The position numbers and the translations under genes are program-made. The notes under the pieces are model-generated. The model ran no database searches and was not told where the DNA came from. It saw only the letters and a program-made list of their open reading frames with translations. 64,000 nucleotides of DNA from Candidatus Hydrogenedentota bacterium. GTDB lineage: Bacteria > Hydrogenedentota > Hydrogenedentia > Hydrogenedentales > JAEUWI01. Location of the stretch: NCBI GenBank assembly GCA_016182605.1, contig JACPGE010000069.1, positions 145,575 through 209,574 of the forward strand. Direction: 5' to 3'. Each line of letters begins with the position of its first letter. Position 1 is the first letter of the stretch. Below, piece by piece: positions 7,981-17,022 of the stretch.

Positions 7981-10900
7981 GGGTTGCTCTCCTGCTGCTC
8001 TTGCAGTTGGGGTTCCAACTGCTGCAACCGCGAAGCGGTCGCAGTGTCGTTGGCGGCCAGTTTGCGCCGGGCAGAATCGAAATACTGCCGCGCCAGTTCC
8101 ATATTGCCCAGCGCCAGGTGGCATTCCGCTGTGGCCGCATCGATAGAGGCCGTCGTAAGCGGAATTGAATTCGATATGAACCCAAAGTCATCCAGCGCTT
8201 CCTGATACCGCTTTGCCGTCAAAAGCAGGTACCCGCGAAGCGTGCGGTACTCCACCTTCGGATCCAGCGTGACCGCCGATTCCACAGCCGCCAGTGCATC
8301 CGCCTCTTTCCCGGGCGTTTGCGAAAGCATGTACGCCTTGCGGTAAAGAATGTCCGCACTCGCCGGCTCCACCGCAAGAAAGCGGTCGCACAGGCCAATG
8401 ACCGCGCCAACATTGCGGTTCATCGACTGCACCTCTATCAATCCGCGAAGCGCGGGCAGGTAATCCGGCAGCAAAAACAGCGCACGGGTAAAGGCGCTCG
8501 AAGCTTCGCCCACACCCGCTGCCGTGCGCTGGCTCAGGCTCAACTGCCCCACGAGCGTCCATGCCTCAAAATTGTCCTGCGCGCGCTCCGCAAATGACTT
8601 GGCAAGCGCAAGAGCTTCATCGGGCCGCCCCTGCACTATCTTCAGACGCGCCAGATTTTGCAGAGCGGTGTAGTTGTCCGGCGCCGCATCATAGGCCTGT
8701 TGTGCGTCCGCCGCGGCCTGTGTCACGTCTTCACTTCGGCTCAGCAGAAGACCGCGCAACTCCGCAAGCCGCAAAGACGCCTCTGGATCGCCGCCGGACA
8801 GGCCGGCCAAACGGTTGTAGAAAACCTGACCGCGGCTCAGTTGCCGCGTGCTGGCATACGCACGCGTAATCAACTCCAGGGCGACCGGATCGTCAGGGTA
8901 ATCCCGCAACACCGATTCACACAGGGCGATCACCTCGTTAAACCGGTTCAGCCGGTTCAACACGTCTGCCTTGGCCAGTTTCGCGCGCAACATGTCTGGG
9001 TCCGCCGCGATGGTCCGATCGGCATACTCAAGCGAGGAATTGTATTGGCCTTTGCGCGAATAGATTTCGGCCATTAGCATAAGTGCGACCGGGTTCTCCG
9101 GATCGGTGGCCAACACGTTTGTTCCCACTGCCAGCGCCTCATCCAGATGCGCAATCCCCTGGTCGACCAGCGCACGCGCTTCATGAATCTTCAGCCCCCC
9201 GTATTCGGGTGCGATCTGCCGGATCTCTGCAATCAGCGCGTCCCCCCGTGCCCGATCCTGAGCCTCGCCAGGCCGTGCTACCGCCCGGGCAATGTCCAGC
9301 TTCTGATCCAAAAGCGTATGCTGCCATTCGCTGTCCGCGGACGCCGCCGCAAGCGCCGCATCGATCTGCCGGAGCGCGGCATCCGTGTCGCCGTGTTGCC
9401 GCGCAAGCCGGATCAGCTCTAGTTCAAGGGCCTGTTTCCCTTCATCGTCCGTCTGCGCCGCAAGTTCCCCCTGCAGGATCGCTTGCGCCTTGTCCAGCTT
9501 GCCCTGGCCCGCCATAAAGCCGGCCCAGCGCACCGCGTCCTCCCGCGTAAATTCCGGCCGCGCCCGATCCTCGGCATAATACCCCATGGCCGCCTCGGCA
9601 TCTTCGCGCATCAGCGCAAGCGCCGCCTGCTGCCGCGCAAAGGTCACACTGGGAATGCCATTTTCCACTGCCTTGGCGATCAGGCCCAGCGCGCGCTCCG
9701 CGTCCTGGCGCGCCAGCAGCCGGTCGAGCAAGGTGGCGTACGGGTAAACACTGTCGGGCGCATCCGCGATGGCCCGCTCAAGCAGTTGCTCTGCAAGAAG
9801 CCCCTCCTCGGAATCCGCCGCCAGGCCGCTTTGGGAAAGCAGGCTGCGCGCCGTCAGTATCAGCGATTCCTGGCTCGGCCGCTCCGCATTCTCAAGCACG
9901 GCCCGCGCGCTTAGCATCAGATCCGAAGCGCTCTTCACCACGCCAAATGAATTGTCATAAAGGAGCTTCGCTTTCACGTCGTCTGGACGATTGCGCAAAT
10001 AGCGCTCCAATGCCAGTTTGGCCTCCTCCCGCTTCTCCAGGCGCAACATGGCGACCGCCTGATAAAACTGCGCACGGGTAAAATCCGGGCTGCTTTCCAC
10101 CACCGTCGTAAGCTTTGCCAACGCCGGTTCATTCTCCTCCGCCACCATCAGGTGCCGGGCGTCAAGATACTCCAGGATCAACTGGTGCTCCGGATAGGCG
10201 CCCTTGTACTCCTCCACCAGCTTGGCAAGATCCTCCACCCGCTCCTGAAGCAGATACAACTCCGACAAACTCAGGTAGATCTGAGGTGAATTCAGCCGCG
10301 TTGTGCGATCCATCGTCTCAAGCAACGCAATCGCGTCGTCTACCCGCCCCAGACGCTCATAGGCAAAGGCAAGATTCAGATACGCCTGCGCATTCGACGG
10401 GGCGGACGCTATGGCCTTCTCCGCATACGAACCCGTGCCGCTGTAATCGCCCCGCTCCGTGGCAAGACGGCTCGCTATCAAGAGCAGTTCCGCGTTCTCT
10501 GGCGCAAGCGCAAGCGCCTTCTGCACAAACCGATCGGCTTCCGCATATTCCTTCAACTCCATCGAAAAGCGCGCCGCCTGCTCCAGCATCGCCGGGTCGT
10601 CCGCATATCGCGCCAAGCCGTCCGCTACCAATTTGCGCGCATCCGTCTCTTGCCCCGCATGGTGCAGCCAATATGCGAGCCGGCCGTATTCATCCCCCGG
10701 CGCCGTCTTCAACGGAAGCAGTTTCTCGAAAAGTTCCCGCGCCTCACTTCCCCGGCCAAGCCGATCCAGCGCCTTCGCCCGGTAATACATGATCTCTGTT
10801 TCATCCGGGAAGTAGCTTTGCAGGTAGCTTGCAGCATACTCCAATTCCACGAAAAGGCCATGCTGCTCGTCGAAATGCAATACCCGGCGGACCTTCTCCA

Positions 10901-11222
10901 TGTCATACGGGGGCAGGCTGGCCACCTTGAACATCGCCTTGCCCGCGTCAGTCAATGTCTTGGGCCGGTTCAGGGGAAGCTTGAGACATGCATCAATATA
11001 CTTCTCCAGCACCGCCACATCCTTCTCATTGCTGATGAGGTACCAGGCAAACTGACGCTTCGCCGCAAGCCATTCCCCCCTGTCAAAAGAGGCCTGCCCG
11101 CTCGCCAAAAACTGCCGGCTCCGGTACTGCGGCCAATACCGAAAGGCGCCCAGTGCGGAGACGCCCAGCAGAATGACCAGCAACAGAAACACGGCAACCG
11201 CTATGAATGCTTTTCGCGACAT
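7977..11222 (-). CDS. Giant membrane-anchored TPR protein, first gene of exosortase operon
   Basis: 1081 residues: a single N-terminal membrane helix (residues about 6-28, 'AFIAVAVFLLLVILLGVSAL') followed by more than 1000 residues of TPR-like helices ('FDRGEWLAAKRQFAWYLI', 'PENAELLLIASRLATERGDY', 'PDNYTALQNLARLKIVQG' and many similar). It lacks a lipobox, so it should be an inner-membrane protein with its TPR superhelix in the periplasm. It is the first gene of the operon TPR-exosortase-EpsI-TPR lipoprotein, all overlapping or within 17 nt. Two TPR proteins of about 1000 residues bracketing an exosortase suggests a trans-envelope scaffold; that role is inference. The 326-nt region upstream holds a sigma-54 promoter candidate. 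Confidence 0.8.
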   Translation of the reverse strand: MSRKAFIAVAVFLLLVILLGVSALGAFRYWPQYRSRQFLASGQASFDRGEWLAAKRQFAWYLISNEKDVAVLEKYIDACLKLPLNRPKTLTDAGKAMFKVASLPPYDMEKVRRVLHFDEQHGLFVELEYAASYLQSYFPDETEIMYYRAKALDRLGRGSEARELFEKLLPLKTAPGDEYGRLAYWLHHAGQETDARKLVADGLARYADDPAMLEQAARFSMELKEYAEADRFVQKALALAPENAELLLIASRLATERGDYSGTGSYAEKAIASAPSNAQAYLNLAFAYERLGRVDDAIALLETMDRTTRLNSPQIYLSLSELYLLQERVEDLAKLVEEYKGAYPEHQLILEYLDARHLMVAEENEPALAKLTTVVESSPDFTRAQFYQAVAMLRLEKREEAKLALERYLRNRPDDVKAKLLYDNSFGVVKSASDLMLSARAVLENAERPSQESLILTARSLLSQSGLAADSEEGLLAEQLLERAIADAPDSVYPYATLLDRLLARQDAERALGLIAKAVENGIPSVTFARQQAALALMREDAEAAMGYYAEDRARPEFTREDAVRWAGFMAGQGKLDKAQAILQGELAAQTDDEGKQALELELIRLARQHGDTDAALRQIDAALAAASADSEWQHTLLDQKLDIARAVARPGEAQDRARGDALIAEIRQIAPEYGGLKIHEARALVDQGIAHLDEALAVGTNVLATDPENPVALMLMAEIYSRKGQYNSSLEYADRTIAADPDMLRAKLAKADVLNRLNRFNEVIALCESVLRDYPDDPVALELITRAYASTRQLSRGQVFYNRLAGLSGGDPEASLRLAELRGLLLSRSEDVTQAAADAQQAYDAAPDNYTALQNLARLKIVQGRPDEALALAKSFAERAQDNFEAWTLVGQLSLSQRTAAGVGEASSAFTRALFLLPDYLPALRGLIEVQSMNRNVGAVIGLCDRFLAVEPASADILYRKAYMLSQTPGKEADALAAVESAVTLDPKVEYRTLRGYLLLTAKRYQEALDDFGFISNSIPLTTASIDAATAECHLALGNMELARQYFDSARRKLAANDTATASRLQQLEPQLQEQQESNP

Positions 11223-11284
11223 GTTTTATTGAGCCCTACTTCTCTTGTACGTACGTCAACACCTGCCGCGAACGGGATTGGCGG

Positions 11285-11300
11285 CGCAACCGCGGAACCA
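11285..11300 (-). promoter_or_regulatory. Candidate sigma-54 promoter of the exosortase operon
   Basis: Read on the minus strand the sequence is TGGTTCCGCGGTTGCG. It has the invariant GG and GC separated by exactly 10 nt and keeps TGG and TTGC of the -24/-12 consensus TGGCACG-N4-TTGC, but not the CAC. Expected transcription start is near 11274, about 50 nt before the ATG at 11222. Further upstream a 6-bp dyad AGGCAC/GTGCCT lies at 11376-11391. The rest of the 11223-11548 gap shows nothing else I can name. This is the weakest of the four sites. Confidence 0.4.
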
Positions 11301-11548
11301 GACGCCGCCCCTGGGAGTGCTGCGCGTGCCTTTCGTCCGGACACCCTCAGTGAATTCCCGCTCCGGCCGAAACCAAGGCACTGCCGTGCCTCTTCCATCC
11401 CGAAGGACCAGACACGGAGCGACGGAAGCCGTGTTGACAAGGCGCCAGCATGCCGCCGCCCCCGATGTCCCCACACCGGAACGCAGTTCTAACCTGTTCA
11501 TACCCGGATAAGTGTATCCTATTTCAATGCGGCAATGCGCGGCACACT

Positions 11549-13915
11549 TCACCGTCTTGGCGTGCCCTCTTCGTCCTCGAAGGACAGCAAAACCACCTCC
11601 GAGGCAGGCCGATCCACAACCTCCGGCGCCTCGTCCAATACGCGAATCTCCGGCACATCGTCATCGAAACCCGATACCGCCCCAGGATAGGCCTGCTGCG
11701 GGCCCCGCTCCATGTAGGCATAGTAAAGCTGCTGGTTGTTCTTCATGTAGCCGCCGCGCATGCTGCGCACCCCATTGAGCGCCACACCCAAGATCCGGCC
11801 GCCAAGCTGCTCGATGTCCCGGATGCACCGCGTTATCATGCCCGCACTGGACTTCTTCACCCCCACCACAAGCGCGACAAAGTCCACGTTGGGCGCCAGC
11901 ATCTTCGCGTCCGCCATCAACAGCATCGGTGGCGAATCGATAATCGTATGATCAAAATGATCGTCCGCCCACTCCAGAAAATCCTCCATCTCCCGCGATC
12001 CCAGGCGGCCCGCCAGATCGATGCCGCTCAGGCCCGGCCCGATGATCCCCAGGTTCTCAAAGGCCGTCCGGCGGATGAAATCCTCGGGCGCCCCCTCGCC
12101 GTTGAGCAGTTCCACCAGTCCCGCCGCCGGTTTCAGATTGAAGCGGGGCTCCACACTCGGCCGCTGAGAACTCAAGTCCACCAGCAGCACCCGCCGGTTC
12201 GCCTGCTCCAGCGCCACCGCAAGATTGCACGCAAACGTCGTCTTGCCATCGCCCAAGGTCGGGCTCGCGACCAGCAGCGACCGCACCTCCCCCGCATTGT
12301 CCACCGGATAGAGCATGCGCGCCATGACCCGGCGGAATTCATCCGCCGCAAGCGAATTGGGAAAATCCGCCGTAACCAGTGGCAGCTCATCCTTGCTGTT
12401 GAGCTTCTTGTCTTCCGACGCATGCGGAATGCATGCAATCACCTGGTGGCTCGTCACCAGGCTCAGATCCTGCGGCGTCCGTATGTTGCGATCCAGCAGC
12501 TCTATAAGCACGCCAATCGCAACCCCAATACCCAGGGAAACCGCCACCGCGGCCACTGCAAGCAACAAGCGCTGCTTCACATCCGGATTCGGCGGCACCA
12601 TCGGCGTCGCTTGAACGGTCACCCGCGCGGGGGCATTCTCCTCCAATTGCAGATCCGTAATCTGGCGCCGCAACTCGCTCAGCGTATCCCGCGTCTCCAG
12701 CTCTTTCGTCCGAAGCTTCTCAAGCTGCGCAAGCTTCTGCGCATTCTCCTGCGCACGCGCCATGTACTGCGCCTGGTAGTCGTCCAGAAGCTTCTGAAAC
12801 TTCGCCATCCGCGTTTCGGCCTCTTCTTTTCGGCCCTCCGCGTCCTGCAGCCGCTCTTCCAGACCCGTGCGCACCGAAGAAAGCACCTCCTGGCGCACCT
12901 GCTGCTCCACACGCGCAACCTCGCCACGCAAGCTCTTGAGCTTCTTGCCTTCCGCATTGACCTGCGGGCTGCCCTCGCGCTGGCCCTGCTGGATCTGGGC
13001 AAAACGCGATTCCGCCGCCACAAGACTCTGCCGGATACCGCTTACCCGGCTATCCGAGTTCAACTGGGTTTCCACATTGAAGTCAAACACACGCTGCGAA
13101 GGCGATTGAGCAACCTGCTCCTGAAGCGCGCTCAACTGGGCCGTCTTCTCCGACAGATCGCCGATCTCGCTCTCTACCCGGGAAAGCTCCTCCTGCGCCG
13201 TAATCAACGCCTTCTGATACTCCTTGTCCTCCTCCGTGTCCCGCGGGCCGCTGTCCGGATTGCCCCCCATGTCCGCTTCCAGTTCCGCAACGTTCGCGGC
13301 CGTCTCATTCAACAGCGACTCCAGCTTGTCCCGCTCCTTCGTAAGCGCGCTGACCCGCTGAAAATTGGCCATCGAATCCTGGCCCGACGAATACTCCATA
13401 TATTGATTGATCGTCGATTCCAGTATCAGCAGCGCTTCATTGCGGCCCTTCAGCGAACACATCACCTGAACCACTTCGCTCTTCCCCTGCGAAACCACGG
13501 AAAGGCAGCCCCGCAAGAACGCCAGCTTGTCCACCGCCTTCGCCACCTCCGGTATCTCCCGGACCTTCGCGTCTTCCGCAACACGCTGCAGGATCGTGTT
13601 GCCCCTGATCGTGTTGATCTCCGTCGCAACATACTTGTCGTAGTTCACGCTGCGCGCCGAGTTGCTGTTGCTGGTGTCCAAAATCCGCGGCTGCACATAG
13701 CTGTACCGGAGTTGCGCCACCGCCGTGTACTTGACCGGACTCAGGATCCACGCCGCTATCGAAAGCGGTATCGCGAGGCCGATCCCAACCAGGATCATGA
13801 TCGGCAGCCGCATCGTGATCAGCCGCTTGAGGTTAAAACTCGGGCCCCGGGGCGCTTTGGACACGCCCGAGTCCTGCTGGAAATCATCCACGACCGTCGA
13901 AAAATCCTTAGACAT
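11549..13915 (-). CDS. Wzz chain-length determinant fused to CpsD/CapB-type ATPase (BY-kinase-like)
   Basis: 788 residues. A Wzz domain with TM1 near residues 36-58 and TM2 near 455-475 encloses a long periplasmic coiled-coil region (about 190-430, rich in Glu/Arg/Leu). The cytoplasmic C-terminal domain has a Walker A 'SPTLGDGKTTFACNLA' near residue 550, a weak Walker A' 'VLLVDLSSQRPS', and a Walker B 'HTIIDSPPML'. Such fusions control exopolysaccharide chain length and are usually bacterial tyrosine kinases. Here the A' box lacks the second Asp of the DxD pattern, and the tail has only a few tyrosines ('LYYAYMERGPQQAYPG') instead of a long Tyr cluster, so kinase output may be reduced. It lies 31 nt after the Wza-like gene; the ATG at 13915 has AAGGTAG before it. 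Confidence 0.88.
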   Translation of the reverse strand: MSKDFSTVVDDFQQDSGVSKAPRGPSFNLKRLITMRLPIMILVGIGLAIPLSIAAWILSPVKYTAVAQLRYSYVQPRILDTSNSNSARSVNYDKYVATEINTIRGNTILQRVAEDAKVREIPEVAKAVDKLAFLRGCLSVVSQGKSEVVQVMCSLKGRNEALLILESTINQYMEYSSGQDSMANFQRVSALTKERDKLESLLNETAANVAELEADMGGNPDSGPRDTEEDKEYQKALITAQEELSRVESEIGDLSEKTAQLSALQEQVAQSPSQRVFDFNVETQLNSDSRVSGIRQSLVAAESRFAQIQQGQREGSPQVNAEGKKLKSLRGEVARVEQQVRQEVLSSVRTGLEERLQDAEGRKEEAETRMAKFQKLLDDYQAQYMARAQENAQKLAQLEKLRTKELETRDTLSELRRQITDLQLEENAPARVTVQATPMVPPNPDVKQRLLLAVAAVAVSLGIGVAIGVLIELLDRNIRTPQDLSLVTSHQVIACIPHASEDKKLNSKDELPLVTADFPNSLAADEFRRVMARMLYPVDNAGEVRSLLVASPTLGDGKTTFACNLAVALEQANRRVLLVDLSSQRPSVEPRFNLKPAAGLVELLNGEGAPEDFIRRTAFENLGIIGPGLSGIDLAGRLGSREMEDFLEWADDHFDHTIIDSPPMLLMADAKMLAPNVDFVALVVGVKKSSAGMITRCIRDIEQLGGRILGVALNGVRSMRGGYMKNNQQLYYAYMERGPQQAYPGAVSGFDDDVPEIRVLDEAPEVVDRPASEVVLLSFEDEEGTPRR

Positions 13916-13946
13916 ACACGCTACCTTGTTTCCGGAGGGGGGGGGG

Positions 13947-15206
13947 TTAGAGTTCGTCGGCCAGTGAACCCAGATCCTGGAACACGTCCAATATGTTCAA
14001 CTGGTTCTGAAGTTTGATTTCGTCGCCATCTTCGTACAGCCGGTTCGTCCGCTCATCCACGTAGTACGCGTCCCACGCCTGGGTGTACAGCCCGAGCGCC
14101 TGCTGGCCCACAGACAAAATCGGCGAAATCACCCCCGTGCCGCGCTGAATGAATTCTTGCAGCGTCACCAAACGCTTTCTCGGCACATAGATCACATCCC
14201 CAGGCTTGAGCAGCACATCGCCACCATTCTTCAGGATATGCTTCGCGTTCACCAGCAGCACCTCCGTCTCGTCTTTCCCCTTTTCGCGCATCAGAATCAC
14301 CTGGCTCAACCGGCCGCTGGTCTCCAGAAAGCCGCCCGCATTCGCCAGCATCTGCAACAACGTCGCGTTCTCGCTCAACGCATATACGTTCGGCGTCCGC
14401 ACCTCCCCAAGCACATACACCAGGTTGACCCCCTGCGGTATGTATATCGTGTCGCCCGGGAACACCGGCGCGTCGGAATCATGCGCGCCAGACTGCTGAA
14501 GTTCCTTCAAATCATATTCCGCAACCTGCCGCTCGCCCTCCACATGGCGTATTACGAACGCCTTCACCAACTGGCCCTGGCCACTGATAAAACTGTCTCC
14601 GGCGCGCTGGTTGATCCGAAGCCCCCCCGCCTGCGTGATCCCCGCCAGCAGGGTCAGCGGTTTCGTGTAGGGGTATTCCGCAGGATGGCTCACATCGCCC
14701 ATCACCGTAAACACCTGGCTGCGCGCATCCGTGATCTGCAGGCTTACCTCCGCATCCACATACAGCGCAGAATAGGCCTCGCGCACCAGCGCCGTCGCCT
14801 CTTCACGCGTCTTCCCCATCACCTTCACGTCGGATATCCACGGCAGCGAGATGTAACCGTCATGACGCACCACCACCTCCGTGTTCAGCGTCTCATCATC
14901 GAAACTCCGGAACGAAAGCATGTCGCCCGATCCGATCCGGTACATGGAAAACAAATCCCCCTGCTTCCATTTCTCGAAATCCACCGGAGACGCAAGCTGC
15001 GCTTCCTCCACCTTCGGCAACTCCACATTCTCCCCAACCACCTCCGATTTCGGCACCACGGCCTGATCCTCGATCGCGCTATTGGTGTTTCCGGGAGCCA
15101 CCGTTACCGCACTCGTCCCAGGCCCCGTCGTGCTGCACCCCAGCATCGTAAGCATGGCGCCAAGGGTCAACAAGCGGATATCGCGCTTTGCACTATTCCA
15201 CATCAT
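13947..15206 (-). CDS. Wza-like polysaccharide export lipoprotein (Poly_export + SLBB)
   Basis: The start chosen (ATG 15206, with AAGGGGAG 7-8 nt upstream) yields 419 residues with a lipoprotein signal ending in the lipobox MLG|C at about residue 22. The Poly_export domain begins near residue 85 ('YRIGSGDMLSFRSFDDETLN ... DGYISLPWISDVKVMGKT'), followed by SLBB domains ('FTVMGDVSHPAEYPY', 'VYVLGEVRTPNVYAL', then 'LLKPGDVIYVPRKR'). Proteins of this type form the outer-membrane exit channel for exopolysaccharide or capsule. It sits between the sigma-54 activator gene (16 nt gap) and the Wzz-kinase fusion, the usual order for an EPS operon tied to exosortase. Confidence 0.9.
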   Translation of the reverse strand: MMWNSAKRDIRLLTLGAMLTMLGCSTTGPGTSAVTVAPGNTNSAIEDQAVVPKSEVVGENVELPKVEEAQLASPVDFEKWKQGDLFSMYRIGSGDMLSFRSFDDETLNTEVVVRHDGYISLPWISDVKVMGKTREEATALVREAYSALYVDAEVSLQITDARSQVFTVMGDVSHPAEYPYTKPLTLLAGITQAGGLRINQRAGDSFISGQGQLVKAFVIRHVEGERQVAEYDLKELQQSGAHDSDAPVFPGDTIYIPQGVNLVYVLGEVRTPNVYALSENATLLQMLANAGGFLETSGRLSQVILMREKGKDETEVLLVNAKHILKNGGDVLLKPGDVIYVPRKRLVTLQEFIQRGTGVISPILSVGQQALGLYTQAWDAYYVDERTNRLYEDGDEIKLQNQLNILDVFQDLGSLADEL

Positions 15207-15222
15207 GATTCGACTCCCCTTC

Positions 15223-16293
15223 CTATTGGGATGAATGGTTCGATTTGCCGATGCCATAAGCATCAATCCGGCGCAACAGCGAACTGTAACTGGTCCCTAA
15301 CAGTTTCGCCGCCTTCCGCCGGTTCCACAACGTGTAGTCCAACGTCTGTTCTATCGCTTCCCGCTCCGCCTTCTCCGCCGCCTGCCGGGCCACTTCCTTC
15401 AGGGACATGATCTTCCGTTCGCCCGCCACGGGGGCATGCGAAGCTTCCAGCTCGGGCGCCAACGGCTGCGGCACGCGCGCAGGCGCGGCATGCAACGGCT
15501 TGTCCTCTTCAAGCAACGACTCCTCCCGGCCCGTCGTGACATACTTCTTCATCCGGCCGCTCAGCTCGCGCACATTCCCCCAAAACGGCTGCTCCCGAAG
15601 CAGATGCAGCATCTCCTGAGACAGCGGCACATAGGGCTTCTTCAGCATCTTCGATATATTGTAGTTGAAATGCTCCGCCAGCAATGGAATGTCGTCCGGG
15701 CGCTCCCGCAACGATGGCACCTGGATTACCACCTCCCGCAAGCGGTACGAAACATCCTTCCGGAGCCGCCCCTGCTCGACCGCCTTGTCCAATTCAAGAT
15801 TCGTCGCCGCCACGATCCGCACGTCCGAATGGATCGGCTCGGTGCCCCCAACGCGGTAAATCGGTTCCCCATCGAGCACCTGAAGCAACTTGCTCTGCAC
15901 ATTCGCCGCCGTCTCACTGATCTCGTCGAGAAATATCGTGCCCTCGTGCGCCAATTCAAAGCGCCCCGGTTTCGCGGCCTCCGCACCCGTAAACGCCCCC
16001 CGTTCATACCCAAACAACTCGCTCTCCAGAATATCCTCCGGAATGCTCGGGCAATTCACCTTGATGAAGGGCTTCCCATACCGCGGCGACAGCCGGTGCA
16101 GCAAGCGGGCCACGATGTCCTTCCCCGTACCCGTCTCACCCAGAATCAACACGGAAAGATCCACCTGGGCAAGACGCTTTATCAGGGCGCGAACCTCCAC
16201 AATCCTCGGATCGCGCCCGATAAGTTTTTCATGCAACGGGGCAAAGACGTCATCGTCTTGAAAGGTGTTGTGAGATGCTTGATCGATAGCCAA
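15223..16293 (-). CDS. Sigma-54-dependent transcriptional activator without receiver domain (PrsR-like)
   Basis: 356 residues. An AAA+ sigma-54 activation domain starts almost at the N-terminus: Walker A GETGTGKD at 52-59, the sigma-54-contacting loop GAFTGA at 99-104, Walker B 'GTIFLDEI' at 118-125, and an arginine-finger region with 'PSLRERPDDIP'. The C-terminus has a Fis-type helix-turn-helix ('RRKAAKLLGTSYSSLLRRIDAYGI'). Only about 25 residues precede the AAA+ core, so the receiver domain that PrsR/NtrC proteins normally carry is absent, and no sensor kinase gene is nearby. It is first in the operon with the Wza- and Wzz-like genes, and a -24/-12 element of its own suggests autoregulation. 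It is the obvious candidate to drive the four sigma-54 promoters of this locus. Confidence 0.9.
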   Translation of the reverse strand: MAIDQASHNTFQDDDVFAPLHEKLIGRDPRIVEVRALIKRLAQVDLSVLILGETGTGKDIVARLLHRLSPRYGKPFIKVNCPSIPEDILESELFGYERGAFTGAEAAKPGRFELAHEGTIFLDEISETAANVQSKLLQVLDGEPIYRVGGTEPIHSDVRIVAATNLELDKAVEQGRLRKDVSYRLREVVIQVPSLRERPDDIPLLAEHFNYNISKMLKKPYVPLSQEMLHLLREQPFWGNVRELSGRMKKYVTTGREESLLEEDKPLHAAPARVPQPLAPELEASHAPVAGERKIMSLKEVARQAAEKAEREAIEQTLDYTLWNRRKAAKLLGTSYSSLLRRIDAYGIGKSNHSSQ

Positions 16294-16370
16294 AGAGGAA
16301 CCCTCTGTTGCTCAGTCTATTTTGCGGTATTCACAATCTTGTAAAGACTTCACTGTGCAACCTTGTCAAC

Positions 16371-16386
16371 AGCAATAGCCATACCA
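16371..16386 (-). promoter_or_regulatory. Candidate sigma-54 promoter of the activator/EPS operon
   Basis: On the minus strand TGGTATGGCTATTGCT: GG and GC are 10 nt apart and TGG-N-A-N-G...TTGCT agrees with the -24/-12 consensus. Start of transcription would be near 16360, about 67 nt before the activator ATG at 16293. Confidence 0.5.
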
Positions 16387-16416
16387 CTCCGGCTTGGCGC
16401 GCACCTCTTGGGCAGG

Positions 16417-16445
16417 CACTACATGATAACACACTATATGTAGTG
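16417..16445. promoter_or_regulatory. 8-bp inverted repeat, candidate upstream activator site
   Basis: CACTACAT (16417-16424) and ATGTAGTG (16438-16445) form a perfect dyad with a 13-nt AT-rich spacer, centred about 46 nt upstream of the -24 element of the activator operon. Position and symmetry fit an enhancer/operator for a Fis-type activator dimer. Its 10-mer TACATGATAA (16420-16429) recurs at 18867-18876 upstream of the PEP-CTERM promoter. The remaining sequence between 16446 and 16965 shows no gene or clear structure apart from an imperfect dyad GTTAGG/CCTAAC at 16880-16906. Confidence 0.4.
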
Positions 16446-16965
16446 TTGAAAGCATTTCTTTGCGCCAATCTAAACTCCAGTATCCTTCAAATTCTACACG
16501 CCTTTCCCCAAAAAGGCCAGCTAATTACTCAACCGTGAACACTTGTTTGCCCGCTTCGCCTAAAATCTGGCCACTGCCCCGCAGCCTCCAAAGCATCCCC
16601 ATAGCAAAACCCCAACCTCACGGTTTCCAGGCAGGTCCAAGACTGGCCTCCGCCCAACGGCCCGCGAAGCCCTCCCCACGAATGGTCGTTTCTACAAGTA
16701 GTGGATAGGCAACATGGCGATAAATCTGCGAACACGACGAATCTTGACTTCTCGCACGCCCTTTGCCATACTCACACGGTAAGACCGCAAGGAAAGCACG
16801 CTTGCCGGAAAGTCAAAAGTTGTTCATTCGGGCAATACAGTTATGAAGATCTCTTAATGCCTTGCTCCATACGCAAGAAGTTAGGGGGGGCGTTTTTCCT
16901 CCTAACAAATTGCAGCAAATATACTTACAGCCAATTTCCGGCTTCGCCGGGGAGCCCTGCCGCTC

Positions 16966-16981
16966 TGGCACGAAACTGGCT
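16966..16981 (+). promoter_or_regulatory. Sigma-54 promoter of the GGDEF-like gene
   Basis: TGGCACGAAACTGGCT matches the consensus TGGCACG-N4-TTGC-T/A at every conserved position except one (TTGC is TGGC). GG-N10-GC spacing is exact. Predicted start near 16992, 30 nt before the GTG at 17023. This is the best match of the four sites. Confidence 0.7.
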
Positions 16982-17022
16982 CTATTTTGACGGTCTGAAA
17001 TCTTCAGGAGGTGCGTTGACTC

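Noticed and set aside
11376..11391. AGGCAC-TGCC-GTGCCT dyad as second sigma-54 site
   Set aside because: GG-N10 is followed by CC rather than GC, so it does not meet the invariant spacing rule.
11450..14017. Long plus-strand open frame (855 codons) opposite the Wzz-kinase gene
   Set aside because: It is antisense to a gene with clear domains, is extremely rich in Arg/His/Leu, and has no recognisable motif. Similar long antisense frames opposite other minus-strand genes (for example 4860-6623, 14157-15410, 25627-26565, 46959-48824) are the usual result of high third-position GC.
16760..16850. c-di-GMP (GEMM) riboswitch in front of the GGDEF-like gene
   Set aside because: Some GEMM-like pieces (GCACGC, GGAAAG) occur, but the order and the CACGCA-AGGGCAAACC core are missing, and the region lies upstream of the predicted transcription start.
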